From NCBI RefSeq assembly GCF_900101445.1, contig NZ_FNKE01000001.1:744001-808000 (forward strand): a stretch of DNA of 64,000 nt. The letters run 5' to 3'. A program made the position numbers and the translations under genes. This DNA is from Streptococcus equinus. GTDB lineage: Bacteria; Bacillota; Bacilli; Lactobacillales; Streptococcaceae. Within the stretch, counting starts at the first letter, position 1, and each line of letters begins with the position of its first letter. Shown here in pieces: positions 8,433 to 16,562 of this stretch. The notes beneath the pieces were generated by a model, which saw nothing but the letters and a program-made list of their open reading frames with translations, ran no database searches and was not told the DNA's origin.

Positions 8433-11400
8433 TATTTAAGCCCCCTTACTAAATTATTAATAGTTTGTTTGTTAGTTAAGTAACTGTTCATGTCATCGCC
8501 AGTTGCGCGTGCAATCTCACGACCGTCAATGTTTAGAACAGTGTCACGAGTTACCGCACGTCTAACTGTGTCAATTGCTTGTTTGATAACTTCCAGTTTT
8601 TCACCTTCTTGATTGCGGTAAGTAACCTCGATGTTGTTTGAGTAACTACCGCTTTCGAATTGATAGCTGTAATTATTCGTCATCATGCCAGCAATTTGTG
8701 CATTAAAATCAGCAATATTGCTACGCAATTGTGATTGAAAATCTTGAATATTGTCAGCGATTGCTTTCGTGTTGCTTTCGACACCAAGCGTAACCGTTTG
8801 AGTAGGATTGAAGTTCTCGAAGATTGCTGTCACGTTCCGTACAGTATTTTGAACTTGTCCAAACATGCCGTTTAAGCCTTCGTTCAAACCTTGCATAATT
8901 GCTTGACCTGCAGGTTTCAAAAGCACTCGGTCGTAACTGATAGGCCCTTTGTGAGCGCGAATCCAGTCGGCAATACCGCCAACGAAGCTTTGGACTGCCC
9001 CGAAAGCTGATTTCAAACCGCCTAAGAACCCGTTCATAATAGCTTGACCTGCGCCTGCTAGATTGATATTAGCTAAACCATTTAAAACACCGCGAACAGA
9101 ACCGACTACAGAACTAACACCGCCTACCATGCCATTAAATGCGCCTACAGCACCAGAAACAATACCGTGAGCAATACTTACAACAGAACCTCTAAGAGAG
9201 TTCCATAAGCCGACCACAGCACCTACAAGACCGCTGACAATGCTTGATACCCCAGCTCTCAGGCTGTTCCAAGCGTTTACTGCGCCATCTCTAATGCCAT
9301 TCGCTATATTTACGACACCACTTTTAAGTCCGTTCCACAAACCGACTACACCATTAACAAGACCGTTCACAATGGTTGTGACAGCTGTTGACAATGTTTG
9401 CCATGTTACTTGACCTGCAGCAAGAATAGCGCTCCAAATTCCCGAAAGAATTCCAAGGAGACCATTCCACGCCATGCTTACGCCTGTTGTGATGCTTTGC
9501 CAAATCAACTGCAAGTCTGAACCGACTTTGCTAAAATTACCTGTGATTAAATCACAAATAATCAGCACTGGCCCCATAACAATAGCTTTAATTATTTCCC
9601 ACGCGCCTTGAAAAACTTGCTTAACACCGTCCCAGATTTGAGAGAATGAAGCTGACAAGTTTTGCCAGTAGTTTAACATGATATCGATGAACGGTTGAAT
9701 GATAGGTAAGACAGTAGCTTGTATTGTTTGCCAAGCTGTGCTAAAGATTTGTGCGACACTGTCCCAGAGACCGCTAAAGAAATCTTTAACTTTCTGCCAA
9801 ACATCTTTAATGCCGTTCGCTGCATCTGACGGGCCTTGTTTCATGCCACCCCAAAGATTGTTAAACCATTCTGTCACGCCATTCCAGAGGTTTGTAAACC
9901 ATGTTTTGATACCGTTCCATGCGTTTTTAAGCCCGTTGGCTGCCGAAGTTGCTGCGTTGATTATCCCTTTGAATACAGAGACAATAATGTTAACAGCGTT
10001 GCTAACGATAGTGACTGCAACCTTAAATACTGACGCAATCACTTTACCGATAGCTTGAACAGCGCTCCTGAATTTAGCTGATGTATTGTAGAAATACACA
10101 AAAGCCGCTACTGCAGCAACAATAGCTATAACAACCCACGCCCATGGACTAGCCAGCAATTGAACAACAGTAACTAATATTTTGACGCCTGCAATCACCT
10201 TGCCGATAATCATCAAAAATGGGCCAATTGCCGCAACTGCCAACGCTATTTTTATGATGTTATCTTGTTGAGCTGGTGACAATGCTTTGAATTTTTGAGC
10301 CAATTCTGTAATAAACTGCGCTGCTTTCTTGATGTATGGCGCTAAGCGCTCACCAATCGCAATAGCAAAGCCCTCGATGGCTGATTTCATACTACGGAAT
10401 GCGCCGCCGAGGCCACCTTCCATGGTGTTAACCATTCGCTTGGTTGCGCCTTGTGAGTTATCAATTGCGTCAGCTAGTTTGTTGAAGTCTTTATCTGATG
10501 AGTTAATAATCGCTAACCAACCAGACATGGCTTCCTTACCGAAGATGGTTGCAGCTGCAGACGCTTTTTGAGTTTCCGAAAGTCCGCCCATTTTTTCGCG
10601 TAAATCGCCCATGATAGTTCGGAAGCTCTTCATATTTCCTTGACTATCCGTTACAGAAATGCCCAAAGCTTTCATAGCTTTTTCTGCGGATTCTGAAGGA
10701 TGGACCAAGTTAACCAAACCAGCACGCAATGCAGTACCAGCTTGAGAACCTTTAATACCACTGTTCGCCATTAAACCAATAGCGATAGCGGTATCTTTCG
10801 CATTGAATCCTAATGAACCTGCGACCGGTGCTACGTATTTAAATGTATCACCGAGCATTGATACGTTTGTATTCGCGCTTGAACTTGCTGCAGCCAAGAT
10901 ATCCGCGAATTCTCCGGCTTGTTCAGCTTGCATACCGAACGCGGTCATTGCATCTGTTACGATGTCGGAAGTTGTTCCGAGATTTTCACCAGAAGCGGCA
11001 GCCAAGTCTAAGACTGCTGGAATACCAGCCATAGTTTGTTCGGCACTCCAACCTGCCATTGCCATGTAGTTCATACCCTCAGCGACTTCGGATGCACTGT
11101 AGCGCGTGCTAGCACCTAAATCTTGCGCTTGCTTACGCATTTGCATATACGCCTTGCTTGATGAATCTGCAGCAATTCCAGATGTTGCAGCTACCTTACG
11201 CATGGAATCGTCGAAAGTCGTGAACGTTTTAACAGAAGCCCCCATACCTGCCATGATCGGCACGGTTAGTTTCTTATTCATTGAACTTCCGACCTTCTCG
11301 AATTTATCGCTTATCGCGCCAAGTTTGTCTTTCGCGTTGTTGGTAAACGTCTTAAAAGAACTGCTGGCTCTGTCTAAGTTGCTTGTAAAATTTGAGGTAT

Positions 11401-11443
11401 CCGCTTTTAAGACGGCTTCGACTGTATACGAATTAGTTGCCAC
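8432..11443 (-). CDS. Tail tape measure protein (TP901 type)
   Basis: This is the largest gene between tail chaperones and Dit, at 1003 residues. Residues about 60-370 have the TP901-type tape measure core (F-D-D-S-M-R-K-V, S-E-V-A-E-G-M-N-Y-M-A-M-A-G-W, G-M-G-G-L-S-E-T-Q-K-A). Hydrophobic segments lie near 395-460 (ALAVAAIGPFLMIIG; WVVIAIVAAVAAFVYFY). From about 660 to 790 there are imperfect 30-35-residue repeats built on (V)VGLWN(G/S)L(R/K)xxV. No peptidase or transglycosylase motif was seen. It sets tail length and may insert into the membrane during DNA entry. ATG and stop overlap neighbouring genes by a single base. Confidence 0.95.
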   Translation of the reverse strand: MATNSYTVEAVLKADTSNFTSNLDRASSSFKTFTNNAKDKLGAISDKFEKVGSSMNKKLTVPIMAGMGASVKTFTTFDDSMRKVAATSGIAADSSSKAYMQMRKQAQDLGASTRYSASEVAEGMNYMAMAGWSAEQTMAGIPAVLDLAAASGENLGTTSDIVTDAMTAFGMQAEQAGEFADILAAASSSANTNVSMLGDTFKYVAPVAGSLGFNAKDTAIAIGLMANSGIKGSQAGTALRAGLVNLVHPSESAEKAMKALGISVTDSQGNMKSFRTIMGDLREKMGGLSETQKASAAATIFGKEAMSGWLAIINSSDKDFNKLADAIDNSQGATKRMVNTMEGGLGGAFRSMKSAIEGFAIAIGERLAPYIKKAAQFITELAQKFKALSPAQQDNIIKIALAVAAIGPFLMIIGKVIAGVKILVTVVQLLASPWAWVVIAIVAAVAAFVYFYNTSAKFRSAVQAIGKVIASVFKVAVTIVSNAVNIIVSVFKGIINAATSAANGLKNAWNGIKTWFTNLWNGVTEWFNNLWGGMKQGPSDAANGIKDVWQKVKDFFSGLWDSVAQIFSTAWQTIQATVLPIIQPFIDIMLNYWQNLSASFSQIWDGVKQVFQGAWEIIKAIVMGPVLIICDLITGNFSKVGSDLQLIWQSITTGVSMAWNGLLGILSGIWSAILAAGQVTWQTLSTAVTTIVNGLVNGVVGLWNGLKSGVVNIANGIRDGAVNAWNSLRAGVSSIVSGLVGAVVGLWNSLRGSVVSIAHGIVSGAVGAFNGMVGGVSSVVGSVRGVLNGLANINLAGAGQAIMNGFLGGLKSAFGAVQSFVGGIADWIRAHKGPISYDRVLLKPAGQAIMQGLNEGLNGMFGQVQNTVRNVTAIFENFNPTQTVTLGVESNTKAIADNIQDFQSQLRSNIADFNAQIAGMMTNNYSYQFESGSYSNNIEVTYRNQEGEKLEVIKQAIDTVRRAVTRDTVLNIDGREIARATGDDMNSYLTNKQTINNLVRGLK

Positions 11444-11778
11444 TATTTGTTGCCTCCCTCTTTAAGAAATTTCTGGCGGCGTCTTGCGATTGCTACTAAA
11501 TCGCTGTTAACCGCATTCCCGTGCCCGTTTCCGAGCACTGCATTACGTTGTTTAGCTTCGTTATAAAAGTCTTCAAACTTGCCATAAACGTATTGTTTGC
11601 CACTCTTGTCAGTGGCTTTGACTAATCTATTGAGGTAAGCTTGCAAATATAGTTCTCGCTCTCTGTCTAATCGTTGCATTAAGTAGCCGCGCTTGCGAAC
11701 GTTAAACTCTTCAATGGTCATGCGCTTGGCTTCAGTTAGCGAGCTAACGCCATACAAACCAATAGCTGAGGCAAGCAT
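11443..11778 (-). CDS. Tail assembly chaperone C-terminal part, probably made by -1 frameshift
   Basis: The reading frame from 11778 encodes a helical, charged 111-residue segment (YLMQRLDRERELYLQAYLNR). The ATG at 11778 has no Shine-Dalgarno sequence. The frame stays open upstream of it into the end of the chaperone gene at 11826-12179, in the -1 frame relative to that gene. This is the usual G/GT arrangement, in which ribosomes slip near the end of G and add a T domain needed to load the tape measure. The fusion would read through N-G-G-G-S-L-N-N-K-T-T-L before reaching this segment. The frameshift is inferred from frame geometry. Confidence 0.75.
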   Translation of the reverse strand: MLASAIGLYGVSSLTEAKRMTIEEFNVRKRGYLMQRLDRERELYLQAYLNRLVKATDKSGKQYVYGKFEDFYNEAKQRNAVLGNGHGNAVNSDLVAIARRRQKFLKEGGNK

Positions 11779-11825
11779 GTCTTCATAGACTTGTTTGCTG
11801 CTGTTGGCTAAGGTTGTTTTGTTGT

Positions 11826-12179
11826 TTAAGCTTCCGCCACCATTGTCAACATCTCTTTGACTTTTGATTTCGTCAACGGTGCATTGGCTAACGCTGATAA
11901 AAAATCATCAAACACTTTATCCAAGTCTTCTTGACTTTCAAGCCATGCTTCAACATCTGTAAGACGTGGGATTTGTTTAAGTGTATGTGTTGCAGCCAAG
12001 ATAATGTCAGCCAAAACGACTGGGTTTTTGTCTTGGATGTAGATAACCGCACTAGATAGCCCCATGCCGAAAGTAGCACCAGATTCGTTTGTAATTTGAT
12101 AACGTTTATCCATTTCACGGATAAAATCAATACCGAAGTGCAAATCGTATTCTTTGCCGTTGATTTCAATTGATTTCAT
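11826..12179 (-). CDS. Tail assembly chaperone (gpG-like)
   Basis: This 117-residue protein lies between the major tail protein and the tape measure. It has the typical helical composition of Gram-positive tail chaperones (IDFIREMDKRY, DKVFDDFLSALANAPLTKSKVKEMLTMV) and begins MKSIEINGKEYDL. It should coat the tape measure protein while the tail tube polymerises and is not expected in the virion. A good ribosome site (AAGGAG) precedes the ATG. A hairpin with a T run lies between this gene and the major tail gene upstream, probably lowering its transcript level. Its end overlaps in a different frame with the T-domain extension. Confidence 0.8.
   Translation of the reverse strand: MKSIEINGKEYDLHFGIDFIREMDKRYQITNESGATFGMGLSSAVIYIQDKNPVVLADIILAATHTLKQIPRLTDVEAWLESQEDLDKVFDDFLSALANAPLTKSKVKEMLTMVAEA
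11856..11870 (-). other. Candidate -1 translational frameshift site in tail chaperone
   Basis: The chaperone frame here reads AAA-TCA-AAA-GTC-AAA. At TCA-AAA (11862-11867) a lysine tRNA can slip back one base onto another AAA, which re-enters the frame leading to the 11443-11778 segment. There is no textbook X-XXY-YYZ heptamer, so the precise slip point is uncertain. The -1 frame is open from here to 11443. Confidence 0.45.
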
Positions 12180-12198
12180 TATATTTACTCCTTACCTC

Positions 12199-12224
12199 AA
12201 AAAAATAAGGGGCTAAATAGCCCC
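12199..12224 (-). terminator. Hairpin terminator after major tail protein gene
   Basis: On the minus strand GGGGCTA-TT-TAGCCCC is followed by TTATTTTTTT. It lies between the major tail protein and the tail chaperone. It probably acts as a partial terminator, giving more major tail protein mRNA than downstream mRNA. Confidence 0.8.
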
Positions 12225-12233
12225 ACAAAAAAG

Positions 12234-12719
12234 TTATTCTCCAGCGATTTCTATTGTGTCAGCAAACGCATAGTTAATCTCTGCGATTTGTTCGCTTGAC
12301 AATGTCGCAAAACCATCTACTGGTTTGCCCTCGATAGCCATTTCAGTTGAAATTGTTTCAAGGTCTTCAACGTTTTCTGGAACTTCCCAAGAATTAAGCG
12401 AACCTTGCGCATAAAGCGCTGGATATTTGTTGCCTTGTTTAGTCCCTGCGAGGTCAATTTCCCAAACTTCAAGCTTGTAGCCGTTGACCACTGAATCTTT
12501 CAACATCAAGTTCAATTCATCTCGTGTTGCTACTGCTTCGATTGAAAGTGTAACTTCAAGCCCTTTGTCTGAAATGATTGAACCATCTTTAGTTTTAGTC
12601 GCATCATTTTTGCGTTCGTATTTCCATTTATGTTCCGTTTGCAAAGCTAGTTTAGCCGCTGCTGTGCGGTCTCCTAGCTTACGGAACATCAAGATTTTAT
12701 CTTTACCACGATTAGCCAT
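12234..12719 (-). CDS. Major tail protein (TP901-1/phi13 type)
   Basis: This 161-residue protein precedes the tail chaperone, as expected for the tail tube subunit. It begins MANRGKDKILMFRKLGDR, and the middle resembles the TP901-1-type tube fold (L-E-V-T-L-S-I-E-A-V-A; K-L-E-V-W-E-I-D-L). It polymerises into stacked hexamers around the tape measure. A strong hairpin terminator follows directly, consistent with its need for far higher expression than the chaperone and tape measure. The start has a GGAGGAACACGAAC spacing. Confidence 0.85.
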   Translation of the reverse strand: MANRGKDKILMFRKLGDRTAAAKLALQTEHKWKYERKNDATKTKDGSIISDKGLEVTLSIEAVATRDELNLMLKDSVVNGYKLEVWEIDLAGTKQGNKYPALYAQGSLNSWEVPENVEDLETISTEMAIEGKPVDGFATLSSEQIAEINYAFADTIEIAGE

Positions 12720-12736
12720 GTTCGTGTGTTCCTCCT

Positions 12737-13126
12737 TTAAATAAATTTAAATCTCAAGTCCAGAACGCCATGATAAAGCAATTCTGGAGTTGAATCGTCT
12801 TTGATAATTTGGCTGGAACTTTCATATTCCATAAACCATTGCCTACTGCCTATTTTTTTAATGTCGCTGAACTCTTCCATAAGCTTGCCAACCCAATCAG
12901 AAACAAGTTTCCTGTCATCTGCAGTCCCCCAAACATCGCATTGAACTGCGACTTCACCAATCAGTCGAGTTTTGGTCGGCTGTGGGATAATCTGCGTATA
13001 AGCCACGACCATGAACGGATAAGGCTCGTTATCGTCTGGCAGAAATGGAAATGCTGGCAAACCTAGAGCAATAGACCGTTTAATTAATTCGTCGTGTATT
13101 TCTTGGTCTGGTTGTTTATTTGACAA
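12737..13126 (-). CDS. Tail terminator/completion-like protein
   Basis: This 129-residue protein lies just upstream of the major tail protein, in the slot of DUF806/DUF3168-like tail terminators. It has an N-terminal helix (DQEIHDELIKRSIALGLPAFPF), a beta segment with PYPFMVVAYTQI and a second helix (DDRKLVSDWVGKLMEEFSDI). Such proteins cap the tail tube and join it to the head. It overlaps the gp10-like gene upstream by 11 bases. The family call rests mainly on position, size and composition. Confidence 0.6.
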   Translation of the reverse strand: MSNKQPDQEIHDELIKRSIALGLPAFPFLPDDNEPYPFMVVAYTQIIPQPTKTRLIGEVAVQCDVWGTADDRKLVSDWVGKLMEEFSDIKKIGSRQWFMEYESSSQIIKDDSTPELLYHGVLDLRFKFI

Positions 13127-13466
13127 TGCCTGCTCTCCTTAAATCGTCGATAAATTTTGGCTGTATTTCGTTAAAAGCTGGCTGCATAAATGGTTGTGCT
13201 TCCATTTTTCGCGTTCCGACTTCGAGATAGCCAGAATAATCTGTGCCCGCTTTTACTACCGCACGCAAACCATTGCTCGCTATATCTAGTTTGATAGAAC
13301 GTTTAGTCGCACCAGTTGAATAGCCTTTTTTAAACACCGCTTTTTGTTGTGCTTTCCGTTGCAAATCAGCACCGTTTTTCTTAACGACTTCTCTGTAAAC
13401 CTCAGTGCGTGCCATTTTTTCGAGCGAATTCAGCAACTCTTGGTCACCTTTAAACGTCACGCTCAT
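13116..13466 (-). CDS. HK97 gp10-like head-tail/tail completion protein
   Basis: This 116-residue protein has the HK97-gp10-like signature: an N-terminal helix (LLNSLEKMARTEVYREVVKKNGADLQRKA), a Thr/Lys-rich turn ending in STGATKRSIKLDI, and the closing YLEVGTRKMEAQPFMQPAFNE. It acts in the neck, where head completion is joined to the tail tube. Both ends overlap neighbouring genes (4 bases with the upstream gene, 11 with the downstream one), which implies coupled translation in the neck operon. Confidence 0.85.
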   Translation of the reverse strand: MSVTFKGDQELLNSLEKMARTEVYREVVKKNGADLQRKAQQKAVFKKGYSTGATKRSIKLDIASNGLRAVVKAGTDYSGYLEVGTRKMEAQPFMQPAFNEIQPKFIDDLRRAGIVK

Positions 13467-13780
13467 TCGTGGTTCACCTCACTCAAATAGATAGCCTCGC
13501 GGCGCTTGTAGAAGCTTTTGCGGTTAATGATATAGAAAGTCTTGCCGTCAACTTTAACGCTCTCTACAGAGCCAGAAATAGGCTTGTTAACGCGCATAAC
13601 TTTAGCACCGACATTCAACTTATTGTTTAAGAGCTGGTTTTTAAGTTGCAGACCCATATCAGAAACAAAACAAGGGACAACCACTTCTTGCGCTGCCCCC
13701 TTGTCCATTCGTCCTGTTTCTGCGTTGTAAACTGGTTTACCGCCCTTTAAAACAAGCGTTGCTCTATTTGCTTCTCTCAT
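13463..13780 (-). CDS. Head-tail joining (head closure-like) protein
   Basis: This 105-residue, mostly beta protein starts MREANRATLVLKGGKPVYN and sits between the DNA-packaging connector gene and the gp10-like gene. Position and size correspond to head closure proteins (SPP1 gp16 / HK97 gp7 type), which plug the portal channel after packaging. The stop overlaps the next start by 4 bases. No strong sequence motif is visible, so the assignment is positional. Confidence 0.6.
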   Translation of the reverse strand: MREANRATLVLKGGKPVYNAETGRMDKGAAQEVVVPCFVSDMGLQLKNQLLNNKLNVGAKVMRVNKPISGSVESVKVDGKTFYIINRKSFYKRREAIYLSEVNHE

Positions 13781-14121
13781 AAAACAAACACCTTTCCGTT
13801 CTTTGCCTTTCCTGTCGAGAATTCCTTTTGTAAAAGGTCATCATAAGGCAAGAATTCGTATTTGATGTCTTCATAAGAGACAGAGTGCCCTTCAATTGTT
13901 TCTGATGTTGCGCCTTCTGCGCCTCTGCGGTTGAAACGTTTAATTGTGCAATCTTCAATGATAAAGCTAAATTTATCTTCGATAATGTCAGTGCTGTAAG
14001 CCAATTTGAAATGGTCACAGACTTTTGAAATCAATCGTCTCAATACTCTATCTTGAACATTGTCACTTATATCTAAGTCCTCTTTAACGTTTGCCAAAAC
14101 TGTGTCTTCAAATTCAGCCAT
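13777..14121 (-). CDS. Head-tail connector protein (gp6/gp15-like)
   Basis: This 114-residue protein comes first in the neck gene set. The start is the ATG at 14121, because the GTG six bases upstream is itself part of the GAGGTG ribosome site. The helical N-terminus (FEDTVLANVKEDLDISDNVQDRVLRRLISKVCDHFKL) is typical of the adaptor proteins that dock under the portal. It overlaps the following gene by 4 bases. The call is by position and helical pattern. Confidence 0.7.
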   Translation of the reverse strand: MAEFEDTVLANVKEDLDISDNVQDRVLRRLISKVCDHFKLAYSTDIIEDKFSFIIEDCTIKRFNRRGAEGATSETIEGHSVSYEDIKYEFLPYDDLLQKEFSTGKAKNGKVFVL

Positions 14122-14129
14122 AAGCACCT

Positions 14130-14282
14130 CTATTCAGCTTTCTTTTTAGGTTTAGCTTTGGTTTCTTTTTTTAAAAAACCTGCTTTTGTTAATTCTTCGA
14201 CACGTTCGCCAACGTATTCAGACCCTGCTGGATAGATTACGTCAGTGAGCTTGTCTCGGAAACCTGCGATAACTTTTGCCAT
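14130..14282 (-). CDS. Small Lys-rich phage protein, 50 residues
   Basis: This short gene fills the gap between capsid and connector. It reads MAKVIAGFRDKLTDVIYPAG and ends in a Lys-rich tail (ETKAKPKKKAE). The start has AGGTG with good spacing and the stop lies 9 bases before the connector ATG, so it fits the operon. The pattern F-R-D-K-x-T-x-x-x-Y-x-x-G-x-x-Y is seen in small phage proteins that follow the capsid gene in lactic-acid bacterial phages. The function is unknown. Confidence 0.8.
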   Translation of the reverse strand: MAKVIAGFRDKLTDVIYPAGSEYVGERVEELTKAGFLKKETKAKPKKKAE

Positions 14283-14295
14283 GTTATCACCTGCC

Positions 14296-15345
14296 TTAAA
14301 CTTCTGGCACGGTAGTCAACATGTAAACGTCATCAAGGTTTTTGAATGATGGAAGTGCAATCATTGAGACTTTAGTTTCAACGTTGACTGGGTCCGTTTT
14401 AGTAGTTGTTGTTACTGCAATACCAGTGTCAACAATTTCAACTTTAGCATTTGTTACGCTGCCACCAAGCAAATCGCTTTCTTCTGGTGTAGTACCAAAG
14501 ACTGTTTCACCGAGTTCTGCGTTAGGTGCAAGAGTGATATGACCGTCTGGATAGTATTTTTTAACAACGCCGTCAGCGTCTTTATAAGTTTGGTTTTTAA
14601 CAACAACTGTCAAACCAAGTTCGCTTTCAAGATAATCAAAAAGCTCTGATTTTTTAACCGCTGCTGCGTCTGGCGCAGTTGGTTTAATCAAAGCTAGAGT
14701 ACTTTTTGCGTTTTTAATTTGGCTCAAAGTTTTTGAGTTAAGGATAATCACTTCTGCAGTTGAACCAAGTTCTGCCAATGCATTAACTGCAACTTCAATA
14801 TCTGCAAGCGGTGTTGACGTTGCTAGGTCTGTCCATGCAGTTTGGACTGTTCCTTTGTGCGCTGGGTCAACATGGTAGTCAAAGTCTTGTGCTACACCGT
14901 TAGAAATAACACCGATTTTACCAGTGGCAAGAACTTGCATGCGCATAGCTTCAAGTCGCGCGTGCGCACCAGCTAGCAAGGCTGCGTTGTCGTCAAAGAT
15001 ACCAGAAACAACTGTATCAACAAGCGCTTGGTTACCAGTTTGAGCGATAACGTTCAATTGTTGACGGTCTTGTTCTTTAACAAGCAATGATTCTTTGAAG
15101 AATGGCATTTCTTGTTCGTCAAGAGTGACGTTCATGCGTTCGCGAAGTGTTGCTTTAGTGTCAAACGCAGATGGTTTCAAAACAACTGGGAGACCTGCAG
15201 AACCTTTTACAAGCGCAAGTTTAAGTCCGAGCTGTTTGCGAGCTGGGAAGAATTTTTCTCCGATTGTTGAATCAACTTCACGTTGACGTGCGTTCCAATA
15301 ACCTGCAAGGTTTGAGGCTGTGACTGTATCGTAAATTAATGGCAT
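14296..15345 (-). CDS. Major capsid protein (Phage_cap_E type)
   Basis: This 349-residue protein follows scaffold and decoration-like genes, as lambda gpE follows gpD. It has the gpE-like pattern: LAGYWNARQREVDSTIGEKFFPARKQLGLKL at the start, D-E-Q-E-M-P-F-F-K-E-S near 80, an N-terminal long helix with ARLEAMRMQVLATGKI, and a VTTTTKTDPVNVETKVSMIALPSF C-terminus. It forms the icosahedral shell with an HK97 fold. No N-terminal protease domain is present, and no separate prohead protease gene is seen nearby. Confidence 0.9.
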   Translation of the reverse strand: MPLIYDTVTASNLAGYWNARQREVDSTIGEKFFPARKQLGLKLALVKGSAGLPVVLKPSAFDTKATLRERMNVTLDEQEMPFFKESLLVKEQDRQQLNVIAQTGNQALVDTVVSGIFDDNAALLAGAHARLEAMRMQVLATGKIGVISNGVAQDFDYHVDPAHKGTVQTAWTDLATSTPLADIEVAVNALAELGSTAEVIILNSKTLSQIKNAKSTLALIKPTAPDAAAVKKSELFDYLESELGLTVVVKNQTYKDADGVVKKYYPDGHITLAPNAELGETVFGTTPEESDLLGGSVTNAKVEIVDTGIAVTTTTKTDPVNVETKVSMIALPSFKNLDDVYMLTTVPEV

Positions 15346-15349
15346 ATGA

Positions 15350-15727
15350 TTAAGCTCCTTTCACAAATTGAATATGAGGTAGTTTAGCTTTGACGTTAGC
15401 GTCTACTGTTCCTGCTCCAATTTTGTCTTCTCGCAAAGTACCACGATAGACAAGTGAAGCAACTGCGTCTTTATCTGTTACGTCAACGTCGTAAAGCAAG
15501 ATTCCGTCAACATAAGTAGCTTCTGACGGATTAGTTTCAACTTTTACTTTTTTAGTGCGGTCTTCAAAGATTGAACCGCCGACACCAGAGAGAATTGCTC
15601 CAGCTTTTAGAACAGTTCGACCATTTTCAACGACTGTTCCTGTTGTTGTTTTGTCAACCAAAACTGAAATCGCTTCGTAAGGTGTGTTGTGAAGAATTTC
15701 AGTGTTCCCGAAAAATGTTTTTGGCAT
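15350..15727 (-). CDS. Head decoration-like protein
   Basis: This 125-residue beta-rich protein is encoded between scaffold and capsid, the place of lambda gpD-like decoration proteins in phages with Phage_cap_E capsids. It contains VLVDKTTTGTVVENGRTVLKAGAILSG, similar in pattern to small head proteins that describe a 'gained-initial-value' beta barrel, and YVDGILLYDVDVTDKDAVASLVYRG. It probably stabilises the expanded capsid. The name is based on gene order and fold-like pattern. Confidence 0.65.
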   Translation of the reverse strand: MPKTFFGNTEILHNTPYEAISVLVDKTTTGTVVENGRTVLKAGAILSGVGGSIFEDRTKKVKVETNPSEATYVDGILLYDVDVTDKDAVASLVYRGTLREDKIGAGTVDANVKAKLPHIQFVKGA

Positions 15728-15742
15728 ATTATGCCCCTCCTT

Positions 15743-16387
15743 TTAAAATAGTTTCTTGCCGCTAGCATTAGCATGTTGAGCCAAGCTAGCACCATAATTT
15801 GTTTGTTTTACGCTTGAAGTGCCAATACCCGGCGCTTTTTGGCGCAAGGAAACCTTAACAGCTTCAGCTACCGCTTGATTGAAGACTGCTTCGAACTCTC
15901 CTACTTTTTTCAAAGAGTTTTCAGCCGTGTCCAGAGCAAACAATTCTGCGAATTCAGCCGGCAAACCTTTAGAAACCAAATCTTTCTCGACTTGAACGAC
16001 CAATTTGTCATGCTCAAATTTAGCTTTTTCTTCGGCAAAAGCTTTCTTGCTGTCTTCAAATTCACGTTTAGCACGTTCCTCTTCAGATAATTGTGAGTAG
16101 TCTTTTTCTTTTTTAAGAGCTTCGGCAATCGCGTCTTGAATGCGTTGAGCTTCACCTTTTTTGTAATTCTCTAAAGCTTTTTGGTTTGACTTATTGATAA
16201 TGCTGTCGAGCTCTGATTGAGTTTTAGGGCCTTCGAACGCTGGGTCTGTTTCGTGCGCGTCGTTATTTCCTGCGTCGTTGTTCAAACCGCTATCGTTTCC
16301 GCCTGCGTCTGCTCCGCTAGATTCGCCGCCTTCAGCAAAGAATTGCAAGTTTCGAGCGTTTAATGCTAAAAGTTGTTGTTTTTCCAT
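15743..16387 (-). CDS. Capsid scaffolding protein (DUF4355 type)
   Basis: This 214-residue protein has an acidic, Gly/Asn/Asp-rich start (residues 18-50), then a long charged helix typical of scaffolds (SELDSIINKSNQKALENYK; LSEEERAKREFEDSKKAFAEEKAKFEHDK), and a C-terminal region ending in GKKLF. It guides capsid assembly and is removed before packaging. The ATG has a strong GGGAGG ribosome site about 10 bases upstream. The 175 bases ahead of it form an unusually structured leader that may control this gene and all following head genes. Confidence 0.85.
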   Translation of the reverse strand: MEKQQLLALNARNLQFFAEGGESSGADAGGNDSGLNNDAGNNDAHETDPAFEGPKTQSELDSIINKSNQKALENYKKGEAQRIQDAIAEALKKEKDYSQLSEEERAKREFEDSKKAFAEEKAKFEHDKLVVQVEKDLVSKGLPAEFAELFALDTAENSLKKVGEFEAVFNQAVAEAVKVSLRQKAPGIGTSSVKQTNYGASLAQHANASGKKLF

Positions 16388-16562
16388 TTTTAAATTCCTC
16401 CCATGCTAGTCTCGTGCCACCCTAAATTTCCAGCACATTCATAGAGCCACGAGAACGGACGTCTCACACTCTCTAGTCTCTCTTGAATGTAATTCTATTC
16501 AGGACTTAAACAAGCCACGCTAGTGATGTTTATTTGGCTTATTTAACGACTAGCCAAGTCAA
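16388..16562 (-). ncRNA. Structured leader RNA with T-box-like element ahead of scaffold gene
   Basis: On the minus strand this leader carries AGGGTGGCACGAGA (16410-16423). Its first seven bases, and the A-C after the variable base, match the T-box consensus AGGGUGGNACCGCG; the last four do not. CACGAGA there pairs perfectly with TCTCGTG at 16448-16454. GCTAGTC (16548-16554) pairs with GACTAGC (16405-16411), next to the ribosome site. AGCCAA at 16534-16539 can pair either with TTGGCT (16552-16557) or, shifted by one base, with TGGCTT (16512-16517), so two hairpins exclude each other. This looks like a switching leader. A T-box function is only a hypothesis. Confidence 0.5.

Noticed and set aside
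11888..12169. A 93-codon frame within the tail chaperone gene
   Set aside because: It is the +1 frame of the chaperone, has no ribosome site, and the tail extension frame is -1.
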